Assembly: GCA_022824185.1 (NCBI GenBank)
Contig: JAJEAU010000016.1
Coordinates: 1 to 64,000, forward strand
Source of the DNA: Dehalococcoidia bacterium
GTDB taxonomy: Bacteria > Chloroflexota > Dehalococcoidia > Lucifugimonadales > Lucifugimonadaceae
Length of the DNA: 64,000 bases
Direction of reading: 5' to 3'
In this document: piece after piece, positions 25,751 to 35,116 of the stretch
Layout: each line of letters begins with the position of its first letter
Position numbering within the stretch: the stretch's first letter is position 1
The notes under the pieces: generated by a model
The model's database searches: none
The model's input: only the letters and a program-made list of their open reading frames with translations
Told to the model about the DNA's origin: nothing
Made by a program: the position numbers and the translations under genes

Positions 25751-27705
25751 TCGAGATTCTTCACTTCCACGGTGTCCTCTGGGATGCTGTCGGCGGGTTC
25801 GAAGCCTAGGACTTTGCCATAGAAGAGGAGTTCGGCTTGTTGGGCTCGGATGATGTTGGCGGCTTGGCGGAAACCGTGTTGCTCGCCGGGGAAGCCGATG
25901 TAGGCGTATGGGAGGCCTTTGGATTCGAGGGCGTTGACCATGATCTCCGCTTGGGATGGCGGGACGATTTCGTCTTCCAGTCCTTGGAGGATGATCATGG
26001 GTGTGGCGAGTTGATCCATGAAGTTGATGGCTGACCGGTCGTGGTAGCGCTGAGCTTCCTGTGGGTAGGGGCCGACGAGCGAGTCTAAGTACCGAGATTC
26101 GAATTTGTGGGTGTCGCCGATGAAGACCATGAGATCGGCGATGCCGTACAGGGCTGCTCCGGCGGCGAAGAAGTCGTGGAAGGTGAGGGCGTTGATGGTG
26201 GTGTAGCCACCGGCGGATCCGCCTCGGATGATGACGCGGTCTTTATCGACCAGGCCTTCGTCGATGAGGTGTTGGGCGGCTGCGATGCAGTCGTCGGTGT
26301 CGTAGATGCCCCATTTGCCTTTTAGGGCGTCGCGGTATTCCTTTCCGTAGCCGGAGGAGCCTCGGTAGTTGACATCGACGACTGCGAAGCCTCGGCTTGT
26401 CCAGTAGTGGGTCGAGAGGTCTAGACCGGTGCCGGATGCGGAAGTCGGTCCGCCATGGCAGATGGTTACGAGGGGTGGGAGTTCGTCGTCAGGTGCGGCG
26501 AAGTCTTTGTTTGTGGGCTCGTAGTAGAAGGCGTGAGCTTGGCCGTTGTCGGTTGTCGGGAAGACGATGTGATGGGGAGACGAGAGGTAGCCGCGATCGA
26601 TCGAGACGTCGCTCGGGGCGTAGATTGTCGTGCAGCGCTCGGTTTCGATGTCGAGGCTTAAGATCGCCGGTTCTGCGGTCGGGGACGCTCCGACGAAGAG
26701 GATCGATGTGGCGTCAGGGCCGACGGTGACGGATCCGATTTCGCTGTAGTGCACGGAGATGCTGTGTGGGAGGTGATGGGACTCGGTGTCGAGGATTTGG
26801 ATTTGGCCGTCTCTCAACCCTCCTTTTCCGAGTGCGATTCGGTGGTCTGGCAGGTGGGCGTATGAGGTGAAGGCGAACTGCCAATCGGGTCGGCCGTGGT
26901 CGGTGTCTTCGTGTCGGAGGTTGACGGGTTCGCCGTCTAGCCAGGCGTGGATGTTCCACCAGCCGGAGCGGTCGGTGACGAAGTGTAGGAGTCCGTTGGG
27001 TCCCCACGTAGGCTGGACGATGCTCTCGTCGTTTTCGCCGACGATCGGTGCGGTGGTGCTGACTGTTGCGTCATCGTGGTTGAAAGATCCGGAGACGAGG
27101 GTGTTGCCGTCCCAGGGCATGTTGGGGTGGTCCCACTCGGTCCATGCGATGCCGTCGTGGGTGGAACAGGCGCGTGGTGCGCAGTAGAAGTCTCTGCCGG
27201 AGGCGATTGTCTTCTGCTCGCCTGTTGCGGTGTCGATGGCGGCGATTTCGTTCGTCGCTTCGGTGCCGTCTTGGTGGTGAGTCTCGCGGACGCAGAGGAG
27301 GTATTTGCCGTTTGGCGTGATCGTGAGATCGGCGTAGCGTATGGAACGTGCGAAGGGAGGTTCGGCGGTCAACGGGCGGGGTTTGCCACCGTCGATCTGC
27401 GAGTAGATGCGCTGATCTTCCCAGTTTGCGAAGTAGACGGTTCGGTTGTGTGCGGTATAAGAACCGCCACCGTATTCGTGGACGGCGTTGCGGGCGTTGA
27501 AGGGTGCTGGCGTGAGGTCTTCGATCAAGCCGTCGGCGGATCGGCGCATGATGACGATGCGCCCGGCCTCGGCGGGTCGGGCGTCTAGCCAGTAGATGTC
27601 GGAGCCATCGACTTTGATCTCGTTGAGTCGGCGCTTGCCTCCGCTGATGAGCATTTCAGCGGTGATCGGTGACTTCCAGGAGCCGTAGGGAGCTGTTGTG
27701 GTCAT
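25747..27705 (-). CDS. Prolyl oligopeptidase family (S9) peptidase
   Basis: A 652-aa protein with a beta-propeller-like N-terminal two thirds and a C-terminal alpha/beta hydrolase. GGSAGGYTTINAL carries the Ser, ILQGLEDEIVPPSQAEIM the Asp and GEQHGFRQAANI the His. NYRGSSGYGKEYRDALKGKWG is the typical run before the nucleophile. No signal peptide is seen, so it should act in the cytoplasm on short peptides or esters. The ATG at 27705 is preferred to an upstream in-frame ATG at 27741. It ends in a 4-bp convergent overlap with the small helical gene. Confidence 0.9.
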   Translation of the reverse strand: MTTTAPYGSWKSPITAEMLISGGKRRLNEIKVDGSDIYWLDARPAEAGRIVIMRRSADGLIEDLTPAPFNARNAVHEYGGGSYTAHNRTVYFANWEDQRIYSQIDGGKPRPLTAEPPFARSIRYADLTITPNGKYLLCVRETHHQDGTEATNEIAAIDTATGEQKTIASGRDFYCAPRACSTHDGIAWTEWDHPNMPWDGNTLVSGSFNHDDATVSTTAPIVGENDESIVQPTWGPNGLLHFVTDRSGWWNIHAWLDGEPVNLRHEDTDHGRPDWQFAFTSYAHLPDHRIALGKGGLRDGQIQILDTESHHLPHSISVHYSEIGSVTVGPDATSILFVGASPTAEPAILSLDIETERCTTIYAPSDVSIDRGYLSSPHHIVFPTTDNGQAHAFYYEPTNKDFAAPDDELPPLVTICHGGPTSASGTGLDLSTHYWTSRGFAVVDVNYRGSSGYGKEYRDALKGKWGIYDTDDCIAAAQHLIDEGLVDKDRVIIRGGSAGGYTTINALTFHDFFAAGAALYGIADLMVFIGDTHKFESRYLDSLVGPYPQEAQRYHDRSAINFMDQLATPMIILQGLEDEIVPPSQAEIMVNALESKGLPYAYIGFPGEQHGFRQAANIIRAQQAELLFYGKVLGFEPADSIPEDTVEVKNLD

Positions 27706-27909
27706 GGTGTGGGGTGTGATTCGGGTTATAGGTCCAGTCAAAGATTGTATTTATGAGACCTAGAGAGACGTTAAAGGTGAGTGAAATCGTCGGTTGGGGA
27801 CGAGTTGAACTCGCTGTTGGGGATTGGATTGAGGAAAGATTTTGGTCGGTGTTAACGTGTTGTTGGATTCGAGGAGAATCGACGCAGGTGAGTAATTGAA
27901 GATGAGAAC

Positions 27910-30828
27910 ATGATCGATCAGTCGCGGCATACCGAACCTACAGCGAACGCTGCTTTGGGGCGAGCGCTTACGGGTATGTTGCCTGCGTACCGAGTTAGAC
28001 ACGAGGACACTGGTGTGATCGTGGGAGGTGCGGGGCTGCATCCGGACATTCTGATCACGGCTTCGGATCGGGCACCGGTCGTGATTGAGGCCGAATATGA
28101 TCCTGCAAATTCGGTTGAGGAAGATGCTCGGGCACGTCTCGGGCTGACGGTACAGGATGGTCACAGACGGATTGAGACGGCGATTGCGTTGCGCTATCCG
28201 GACGCGTTGAGGTATGGGGATGATCTCGGCGATGACGTGCGCAATGCGCGATTTTCGTACGCTGTGCTTTACGAAAACGGTGAACGCTTTCCTGCGTCTG
28301 GCTGGCTGGAAGGGTCGTGTGAGGATGTTGCCGATATGGTGCGGCTGGTGTCGGTGCCGCAGAGCGCGGTGAATGAGGCGTCAGACCATTTGGAGCTGGG
28401 TATCGAGACCGCGGCTGATCGTCTCAACGAGATTTCGGAGTTGCGTCCGAACGTGGCGAACGAGATATCTCGTCTGCTTGGGATGTCGAATGTTCACCAG
28501 ACGCGTCGGATGGCATGTGCGATATTGGCGAACGCGATGGTGTTTCACGACCGTGTTGCGGACATGCACGATGGGATTAGCCATCTCCACATGGTTTGCG
28601 GTCCGGAAGTCGCGAATCCTCAGGCGGCGACGCTGGCTTCGTGGCGTGAGATTCTGGAGATCAACTACTGGCCGATCTTTGCGATTGCGCGGGATATTCT
28701 CAGTCGGATGTCGCCAGGGGATGCGGCTCGGATTCTGCGGGTGTTGCGCGAGACTGCGGGTAACGTGTCGGCCACGGGCGCGACGATTGCGCATGATCTG
28801 ACGGGGCGGATATTCCAACGTCTGATAGCGGACCGCAAGTATCTTGCGACGTTTTACACGTTGCCCGCGTCGGCAGCATTGCTAGCTCGTTTGGCGGTGT
28901 CGAAGATGCAGGGCGTCGATTGGTCGGATGCCGAGGCGATCGGGAATCTGCGGGTGGGAGATTTCGCCTGCGGCACGGGAGCTTTGCTGGCGGCGGTGTA
29001 CGAGCAGTTTGCGACTCGGCATGAGAATGCTGGTGGAAGGTCCGAAGATTTGCACCGCATGATGATGGAGGAGGTGCTCTACGGCTGTGATGTGATGCCG
29101 TCGGCGATCCACATCACAGGCGCGACGTTGTCAGGGGTGCACCCGAATGTTCATTTCGGCGGATCGCGGCTTTACACGTTGCCGTATGGTCGTCAGCGCG
29201 ATGGATCGGTGGCTATCGGTTCGTTGGAGTTGCTGCAGTCTTCGTCGGTGATGTCGTTGATGAACACCACCGATCCGGCGTTGAGGACTGGAAGCGCGGG
29301 CGAGGAGACGGCGTCTTCGATCGTTGTGGATGTTCCGGATGAGGGATTTGATTTGGTGATCATGAATCCGCCGTTTACGCGGAATACTGGACAAGAAGGG
29401 GAGCATATCGGGACTGCGAATCGTGCGTTTGCCGCATTCCAAGCGACGGATGCCGATCAGCGCGCGATGGGTTCTCGCATGAAAACACTTCAACGCGGTA
29501 CGCAAGCGCACGGCAACGCGGGCATTGCTTCGGCGTTCGCTGCTTTGGCGAACTTGAAACTCAAGCAAAACGGAGTGCTTGCTCTGGTTTTGCCATTGAC
29601 TGTTGCGACAGGCGCTTCTTGGACCAAAGTTCGTGAAATGTTGGTAGCTAATTATGTCGACATTTCAGTTCTGAGTATCGCGGCGAATGGTCGAAATATG
29701 TCTTTTTCTTCTGACACCGGCATGGGCGAGTGCCTGATCATCGCGCGCAAAATGAGGAAACACGGGACACACTCAAAACGCGCAGTTTTTACTTCGACTC
29801 GTCGGCGTCCAGACGATTTTGCCCAATCTGCCATCATTGCCCGGACAATTGATCGTAACGTCTCGTCAGTGAGGAAAGTTGAAGATGGGCCATATGGTGG
29901 CACTCGCATCGAGATCGGGGATGAACTTGTTGGCGAAATGCTCTCGAATTCGTATTCGTCGAACTCGGCACCTTGGCCCACGGTGCGATTGGCAGATGCG
30001 GCGGTTGCCCAAGCGGCGAATTCATTATCGACCTCGCGGCTTTGGCTTCCCGGCATGGCTAGTGCGATTGATTTGAATATGTCGCAGTTAGGGAATGTCG
30101 GCACTATGGGACACTACCATGCGGACATCAATGGTCCGGTGCCTCGCGGGCCATTCGACAAGTCATCCGCCAGTCCGACAGCGACCTATCCGTCCTTGTG
30201 GAATCACGACGCGAAAAACGAGACGCGGATGGTCTGCCAGCCCGACTCGCAACTCATCGTCAGGCAGGGCATGGAAAACAAAGCTGGATTAGTCTGGAGG
30301 TCCGCTAGTCGATCGCACCTCAACTCGGAGTTTACGTTTGGGTCCCAAGCCTTGGTGGTGGCGTTTACAGAACAAGTTTCGGCTGGCGGTAGGGTTTGGC
30401 CAAATGTGAAGTTTGAATATGCCGATTTCGATTACAGCTTCGCAATATGGGCTAACTGTACGCTTGGACTGCTGTTGTATTGGTGGCACTCAAGCCGTCA
30501 GCAGTCCAGCAAAGCAAGCATAAGGAATACGGTGGCTCCGAATCTGCCAATCCTGGATCTGCGCGCACTCAGCGATGAGCAACATGCGATTGCACGGCAA
30601 ATCTTCGACGATTTTAGGGAACTAGAGTTGAAGCCGGCCTATCTCGCAGATGCCGATTACAATCGTGCCGTGTTAGATCAACTTGTCGTCTGCGAACTGT
30701 TGGGGTTCGACAATGAGGTCTACGAAGGCGTGCGGCGGTTGGCAGCTAAGTGGTGTGCCGAGCCTTCGGTGCATGGAGGTAAGGCGCGACCAAGAGGCGC
30801 AAGGCTGGTGGTCAACCTCGATGAGTGA
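27910..30828 (+). CDS. Adenine-specific DNA methyltransferase with N-terminal PD-(D/E)xK-like segment
   Basis: A 972-aa protein. Near the N-terminus, HPDILI (44-49) and VVIEAEYDP (57-65) look like the PD...ExE strands of a restriction-type nuclease. The methyltransferase core has VGDFACGTGALLAAV (about 347-360) as SAM motif I and LVIMNPPFTR (about 481-490) as the NPPF catalytic motif of N6-adenine enzymes. The last 400 residues probably hold target recognition. This is the plan of type IIG or solitary defence methylases. No separate restriction, helicase or specificity gene is adjacent. From about 29.6 kb the codon choice drifts toward A/T, suggesting a transferred or mosaic gene. Nuclease activity is inference. 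Confidence 0.75.
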   Translation: MIDQSRHTEPTANAALGRALTGMLPAYRVRHEDTGVIVGGAGLHPDILITASDRAPVVIEAEYDPANSVEEDARARLGLTVQDGHRRIETAIALRYPDALRYGDDLGDDVRNARFSYAVLYENGERFPASGWLEGSCEDVADMVRLVSVPQSAVNEASDHLELGIETAADRLNEISELRPNVANEISRLLGMSNVHQTRRMACAILANAMVFHDRVADMHDGISHLHMVCGPEVANPQAATLASWREILEINYWPIFAIARDILSRMSPGDAARILRVLRETAGNVSATGATIAHDLTGRIFQRLIADRKYLATFYTLPASAALLARLAVSKMQGVDWSDAEAIGNLRVGDFACGTGALLAAVYEQFATRHENAGGRSEDLHRMMMEEVLYGCDVMPSAIHITGATLSGVHPNVHFGGSRLYTLPYGRQRDGSVAIGSLELLQSSSVMSLMNTTDPALRTGSAGEETASSIVVDVPDEGFDLVIMNPPFTRNTGQEGEHIGTANRAFAAFQATDADQRAMGSRMKTLQRGTQAHGNAGIASAFAALANLKLKQNGVLALVLPLTVATGASWTKVREMLVANYVDISVLSIAANGRNMSFSSDTGMGECLIIARKMRKHGTHSKRAVFTSTRRRPDDFAQSAIIARTIDRNVSSVRKVEDGPYGGTRIEIGDELVGEMLSNSYSSNSAPWPTVRLADAAVAQAANSLSTSRLWLPGMASAIDLNMSQLGNVGTMGHYHADINGPVPRGPFDKSSASPTATYPSLWNHDAKNETRMVCQPDSQLIVRQGMENKAGLVWRSASRSHLNSEFTFGSQALVVAFTEQVSAGGRVWPNVKFEYADFDYSFAIWANCTLGLLLYWWHSSRQQSSKASIRNTVAPNLPILDLRALSDEQHAIARQIFDDFRELELKPAYLADADYNRAVLDQLVVCELLGFDNEVYEGVRRLAAKWCAEPSVHGGKARPRGARLVVNLDE

Positions 30829-30833
30829 GGTGT

Positions 30834-31139
30834 TTAGTCGAGACCCATGTCGAAGCCGATCTGCTTTTCGGTCTTCTTAGGGATGCTGTTGATGAGATCG
30901 GCGAGGCTCTTCTCATACCTCGCCTTGGCCTCAGCCTCGAGCACTTTGCTTTCTTCCATTCGAATTTGGAGTTTGGCTTTGCAGTCGGCGCAGAGGTCAA
31001 ATGCGATCTTGGAGATGACATTGCCATCGTCATCAACCTGACCGATTGCGCCGCGGGTTGGAATCTCGACACCGCATCCGCGGCAGGGGGCGATGATCGT
31101 CTTATCGCCGACGCTGGAAATCTGTGAATCGTTCGACAT
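30834..31139 (-). CDS. Small zinc-ribbon protein, copy 1
   Basis: A 101-aa protein. IIAPCRGCGVEIPT and LCADCKAKL form a Cys4 zinc ribbon. A charged helix (VLEAEAKARYEKSLADLINSI) follows and the C-terminus is KKTEKQIGFDMGLD. The ATG at 31139 is chosen because the upstream extension lacks similarity to the twin gene. It is convergent with the methylase gene, 5 bp apart. Function unknown; the ribbon plus helix could bind nucleic acid or a protein partner. Confidence 0.75.
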   Translation of the reverse strand: MSNDSQISSVGDKTIIAPCRGCGVEIPTRGAIGQVDDDGNVISKIAFDLCADCKAKLQIRMEESKVLEAEAKARYEKSLADLINSIPKKTEKQIGFDMGLD

Positions 31140-31221
31140 ATGTCTCAAGGGTACCATCGATTCGAGTTGGAAATCGCCCTCGATTATCGATGCCTAAGCC
31201 GAACAATGATTGATGTCGGCA

Positions 31222-31533
31222 TCAATCGAGACCCATGTCTAGACCGATCTGCCTTTCGGTCTTCTTTGGGATGCTGTTGATGAGATCGGCGAGGGATTTC
31301 TCGTATCTTGCTTTGGCCTCGGCCTCACGAATCTTGCTTTCTGCTACCCGTTTTTCGAGTTCGATTTTGCAGTCGTCGCATTGGTTGAACGACATCACGA
31401 TCGTCGAGTTGCCTTCCTTATCGTAAGCCCGCATCACGTCACGAGGATGGGAAGGGATACCGACACCGCATCCACGGCAGGGGGCGACGATGGATTCGTC
31501 CGAAAGGTTGGGTGTTTTCGACTCTGTAGCCAT
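31222..31533 (-). CDS. Small zinc-ribbon protein, copy 2
   Basis: A 103-aa homologue of the next gene on the same strand, with IVAPCRGCGVGIPS, QCDDCKIEL and a C-terminus almost identical to its twin (KARYEKSLADLINSIPKKTE and the final QIGLDMGLD). The middle strands between the Cys pairs differ, so the pair is not brand new. The ATG at 31533 begins the region of similarity. The conserved 33-residue tail is the most constrained part and is probably a binding surface. Confidence 0.75.
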   Translation of the reverse strand: MATESKTPNLSDESIVAPCRGCGVGIPSHPRDVMRAYDKEGNSTIVMSFNQCDDCKIELEKRVAESKIREAEAKARYEKSLADLINSIPKKTERQIGLDMGLD

Positions 31534-31582
31534 TGGTATTAAGGGTAAGGGCAGTATCGCGTTCTGGGTTGGCTCAAGCCCC

Positions 31583-32974
31583 TCACTCAACCCCCCGCTC
31601 CGCCAAAAACGCCTCAAAATCACCATAGTCGTTGATCGATTGGAGAGTTTTGACTAGCTGCCCGGCGTTGGGGCTTTGTTGGCGGAGTTCGTAGATTTGG
31701 CGGGCTAGGGGGCTTGTGGAGGATGGGGAGTCGGCGTAGGTTCCGTGGAATGCGAAGTAGGCTTGGTTGATTTTGCGGATGTTGTGTCCGTTTTCGACTA
31801 GGGTTTGGCGTCGGGATTCCATGTAGGTCTCGGCTTCGGCGATCTTGCCTTCGGTCAGGAGGGCTTCCGCTTCGATTCGAGTTTCGTGGAGGAACTGACG
31901 GGGGTCGAAGGACTCGTCTGCCTCGTCCTCGTCGTCGAGGTCGGGGATGTATGGGGGTTCAAGGGTCGGAATGTCTTTGCCGGTGAGCTGGTTGTAGACG
32001 GTGCGACCCACTTCTTTGCCGAATAGATTGGCCAAGGTTTCGTTCAGGGATGTCATGTCGGCGTTGGCCCAGTAAGCTCGTCCCAAGGGATGGAATATGA
32101 GGTAGGCGTGGAGCCATTCGTGGGCGGAGACTTCGAGGAGCGATTGAAGACTATAGTCGGATGGGACCAGGTTCGGGTAGGAGGCCAATCCGCCAGTGGG
32201 TAGGACGACGGTGGAGAGGTCGGCGCGATCGAATATCTGGGTCTCCATTTGGAGTTTTTCTTGCTCGGTGAGCTCGGGTTGGAGGAGTCGGACGGAATGG
32301 CGTTCGATCTTGTCACGAGGTGAGGTCACGAGGACATGCGGGGTGTCGTCGATGCGGAAGTCGACGGGAGGCCAGATGAATTCGCCGTCTTGGTTAAGAC
32401 CGATGTTGATGATTTCAGTGGAGATGGCGGCTTCGAGGAGCTCTTCGACGGCATCTCGGATCTGGTTTCGCTCGGCGATCAGATTGTCGATGTGGGTCTG
32501 GTGGATCCCAACGGAGATTTCGTCGTTTCGTGCGAGGGCCAGGCGTAGGCTTTCCCGAGCGCGGCGGAGTTCGCGGGCGAGGTCTGGGTAGCGATCGAGG
32601 TAAGCGTTGCGCTCGTCGGTGTCGATATCGGTCCACGGAAGAGACGAGTAGATGCGGTGTGCCCACTTTGCAGGCAGGTTCGCGACCTCAAAGGAGGTGA
32701 GGTTGTAGCCGAAACCGGCGGTGGCGATCTCTTCGGGCTGGAGGACGCGTCGGTCGCCGGAGTGGAGGATGATGACGACGAAGCCGAGGGCGGCGAGGAT
32801 GGCGATGGGAACTTGGTAGGTTAGACGGACGCAGGTGCGTCGGATGCGACCGCGTCGGGCTTGACGCTGGCGACGACGTCGGACGATTTCGTGGTACCCG
32901 CGACCGCTGCGCGTTCGGAGGTCGCGCAGTCGGCGTAGGGTCAGCCAGCGGGTTATGTTGCGAAGGGGACGCAT
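31583..32974 (-). CDS. Membrane-anchored HExxH protein, probable zinc metallopeptidase
   Basis: About 463 aa. A strongly Arg-rich N-terminal tail (about 1-48) precedes one membrane segment (about 55-71, PIAILAALGFVVIILH), so the tail should stay in the cytoplasm and the rest outside. HEWLH (285-289) is a zinc-peptidase motif, with a candidate third ligand Glu at about 312 in SLNETLANLFG. A helical region (about 110-185) lies between. The family is not one I can name. The start at 32974 is preferred; the frame extends to 33082 without a clear ribosome site. Confidence 0.65.
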   Translation of the reverse strand: MRPLRNITRWLTLRRLRDLRTRSGRGYHEIVRRRRQRQARRGRIRRTCVRLTYQVPIAILAALGFVVIILHSGDRRVLQPEEIATAGFGYNLTSFEVANLPAKWAHRIYSSLPWTDIDTDERNAYLDRYPDLARELRRARESLRLALARNDEISVGIHQTHIDNLIAERNQIRDAVEELLEAAISTEIINIGLNQDGEFIWPPVDFRIDDTPHVLVTSPRDKIERHSVRLLQPELTEQEKLQMETQIFDRADLSTVVLPTGGLASYPNLVPSDYSLQSLLEVSAHEWLHAYLIFHPLGRAYWANADMTSLNETLANLFGKEVGRTVYNQLTGKDIPTLEPPYIPDLDDEDEADESFDPRQFLHETRIEAEALLTEGKIAEAETYMESRRQTLVENGHNIRKINQAYFAFHGTYADSPSSTSPLARQIYELRQQSPNAGQLVKTLQSINDYGDFEAFLAERGVE

Positions 32975-33189
32975 GGGAACAATGATGCTAACGGTGTTTG
33001 GGAACAATGATCGCCATGATTCGGAATGATGTGGATTATGGGGTGTTGGAGAAATGACCCCCTGCATCGCTTTGCTCCACACAAAAGCGACGGGTGGTCA
33101 AGGCATACACAGTCTCATTTTGGTGTCGGATGGTGTAAGTTAGTTTCATGTACGACGTTAGAGCCACGTGAATACGTTGGAGGTCAATT

Positions 33190-34041
33190 TTGAGCATCGC
33201 GGTAGTAACTGACAGCACGGCAGATATCCCTTCGGGTCTTGCTGAGGAGTATGGGTTGACGATCGTTCCGGCGTTCGTTAGGTTCGGTGATAACGAGTAT
33301 CGGGATCGCGTGGACATTGGGATCGAGGAGTTCTACGGTCGGTTGGCGCGCGACAAGGATGTGTTCCCTACTACGTCGCAACCGTCGCCGGGGGATTTTA
33401 AGACGGTCTACGATGAGTTGCTCAAGGAGCACCACCAGATCGTATCGATCCATATCTCATCGGCGGTGAGCGGCACGTATGCTTCGGCGGTTGCGGGAGC
33501 GGCGCAGTCAGACGAGAGCGGTGAGCGGATCAAGCACGTCGACTCGCGTGCGGCGTCAATGGCCACGGGTTGGTTGGCGATAGCGGCTCAGAAGGTGATC
33601 AATGACGGCGGAAGTCTGACCGATGCGGTATCGGAGGCTCGGAACTTGGTGCCCCGAGTGCTGTTTGCTGGGACGCCGGATTCATTGGAATATCTGAAGC
33701 GCGGTGGGAGACTGAAGGGTGCGCAGGCATTGATGGCGGGGATACTGAATATCCGGCCAGTGTTGGCGATCGTGGACGGCGAGGTCGAGGTTATAGCCAA
33801 ACCTAGGTCGCATCGCCGGGCGATGTCGAAGTTGGTCTCGGAGGTTGTGGATGCGCATGCTCCGTTGACGAATCTGGCGGTCATGCATACCGATTCGACG
33901 TCGCAGGGCGAGGCTGAGGAACTGCTGGCAGAGTTGAAGGGTGGAGTTCAGGAAGGCGGTATGGCGATTACAGCCAACGTCGGTCCCGCAATCGGGTCGC
34001 ACCTGGGTACCGGAACAGTTGCGCTAGGGGTTTCCTGGTAG
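33190..34041 (+). CDS. DegV family fatty-acid-binding protein
   Basis: A 283-aa protein. IAVVTDSTADIPSGLAEEYGLTIVP is the DegV N-terminus, TSQPSPGDF is the conserved fatty-acid-contact region, and HISSAVSGTY and LEYLKRGGRL follow the family. DegV/FakB proteins bind a fatty acid for phosphorylation by a FakA kinase, which is not in this window. The start is TTG at 33190, with GGAGG 7 nt upstream. The gene is divergent from the HExxH gene. Confidence 0.92.
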   Translation: MSIAVVTDSTADIPSGLAEEYGLTIVPAFVRFGDNEYRDRVDIGIEEFYGRLARDKDVFPTTSQPSPGDFKTVYDELLKEHHQIVSIHISSAVSGTYASAVAGAAQSDESGERIKHVDSRAASMATGWLAIAAQKVINDGGSLTDAVSEARNLVPRVLFAGTPDSLEYLKRGGRLKGAQALMAGILNIRPVLAIVDGEVEVIAKPRSHRRAMSKLVSEVVDAHAPLTNLAVMHTDSTSQGEAEELLAELKGGVQEGGMAITANVGPAIGSHLGTGTVALGVSW

Positions 34042-34099
34042 GTTCTGGCCTGAAATCACGCGTCGCTAATCAGATGCACTTGCGTGCGAGAGCGACGAG

Positions 34100-34876
34100 C
34101 TAGCTCAGGGCCTCAAACCAACCTAACGAGTCTTCGGTCCGTGCCGAAGGGTAGTATTCCGCGCCGGCCCAACCTGTATATCCAACCTCATCCATCATCT
34201 CGAAGATGAAGCCGTAGTTGATTTCGCCGGTGCCGGGTTCGTTGCGACCCGGAGTATCTGCGAACTGAACGTGCCCGATCCTGGGCAGCAGCTCCGTGAA
34301 AGTCTCCGCTAAACGGCCTTCCATGATCTGCATGTGGTAGAAGTCGTACTGCAGCATCACGTTGGGGTGGCCAGCGTCGTCGATCGCTTGGATCCCCGCG
34401 GCTGAGGTCGATATCAAAAAGCCGGGTTGGTCTTGCGTGTTGATCGGTTCGATGAATGCCTTTACACCGACCTTCGCCAACTCGTCGGCTGCGAAACGCA
34501 GGTTGTCGATGTAGGTTTTGTACGCGACCTCTGGGTCTAATCCGTCGGGTAATGGTCCGACACCCGTATTCACGCCAATGCAGCCGAGCCCGGATGCGTA
34601 TTTGGTTCCGAGTTCTACGGCCTCTTGGTAAAGACCAACCTTGTCGGGTTGGAGCGGTAGATTGTTTGCCCCGGTCTCGGGATCTGCGACCGGCAGGTTG
34701 ATGATTACGTGCTTCAGGCCGTTGCGTTCGAGCCGCTCCTGAATTGCCTCGACGGGCTCGGAGTACGGTGCCTGCACCTCCACACCCTTGAAACCCGCCC
34801 GGGCTGCGGCATCGTATCGGTCAAGCAGTTCATATTCGTTGAACATGAACTGGATGTTCGCGTTGATCTTCGGCAT
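34100..34876 (-). CDS. hyi: Hydroxypyruvate isomerase-like TIM-barrel protein
   Basis: A 258-aa sugar-phosphate isomerase/epimerase-fold protein. NIQFMFNEYELLDRYDAAARAGFKGVEVQ is the typical N-terminus of Hyi. FIEPINTQDQPGFLI has the catalytic Glu and metal site, and GWAGAEYYP the second Glu. The enzyme interconverts hydroxypyruvate and tartronate semialdehyde in glyoxylate metabolism. Other genes of that pathway are not adjacent. A short hydrophobic reading frame lies 29 bp upstream on the same strand. The assignment to Hyi rather than another isomerase is likely but not certain. Confidence 0.75.
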   Translation of the reverse strand: MPKINANIQFMFNEYELLDRYDAAARAGFKGVEVQAPYSEPVEAIQERLERNGLKHVIINLPVADPETGANNLPLQPDKVGLYQEAVELGTKYASGLGCIGVNTGVGPLPDGLDPEVAYKTYIDNLRFAADELAKVGVKAFIEPINTQDQPGFLISTSAAGIQAIDDAGHPNVMLQYDFYHMQIMEGRLAETFTELLPRIGHVQFADTPGRNEPGTGEINYGFIFEMMDEVGYTGWAGAEYYPSARTEDSLGWFEALS

Positions 34877-34905
34877 GATTGGTGCCGTCGCCTGATTGGC
34901 CCCGC

Positions 34906-34989
34906 TTAAATCGGGTCGATGTTGGCGACCGCAATGCCTATGGCGATCGCGGACAGCAACACGAGAGAGATCATGAGGACTATCGACAT
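34906..34989 (-). CDS. Possible 27-aa single-span membrane peptide
   Basis: ATG to stop in 28 codons. The product has one hydrophobic segment (IVLMISLVLLSAIAIGIAVA) and ends NIDPI. It lies just upstream of the hyi gene on the same strand. There is no good ribosome binding site, so this may be chance. It is recorded because short membrane peptides are easily overlooked. Confidence 0.25.
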   Translation of the reverse strand: MSIVLMISLVLLSAIAIGIAVANIDPI

Positions 34990-35116
34990 ATTGCGGCTTC
35001 GCTTTACGTTCTAGGTCTAGAATTGATGGTTGCAGCGTCGACGATCAAGGCTGCTCGATTGTCCGACGCCCAATCTTGCATGATAAATGCTACCGATCGA
35101 TGCGTGAGAAGACCCG

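Noticed and set aside
27076-27588. Plus-strand 170-codon frame inside the S9 peptidase
   Set aside because: Antisense shadow of a gene with clear catalytic motifs.
29131-29568. Minus-strand frame inside the methylase gene
   Set aside because: Shadow frame, Arg/His-rich, overlaps the NPPF motif region.
34062-34102. CGTCGCT/AGCGACG inverted repeat between DegV and hyi genes
   Set aside because: Long loop and no T tract; too weak to call a terminator.
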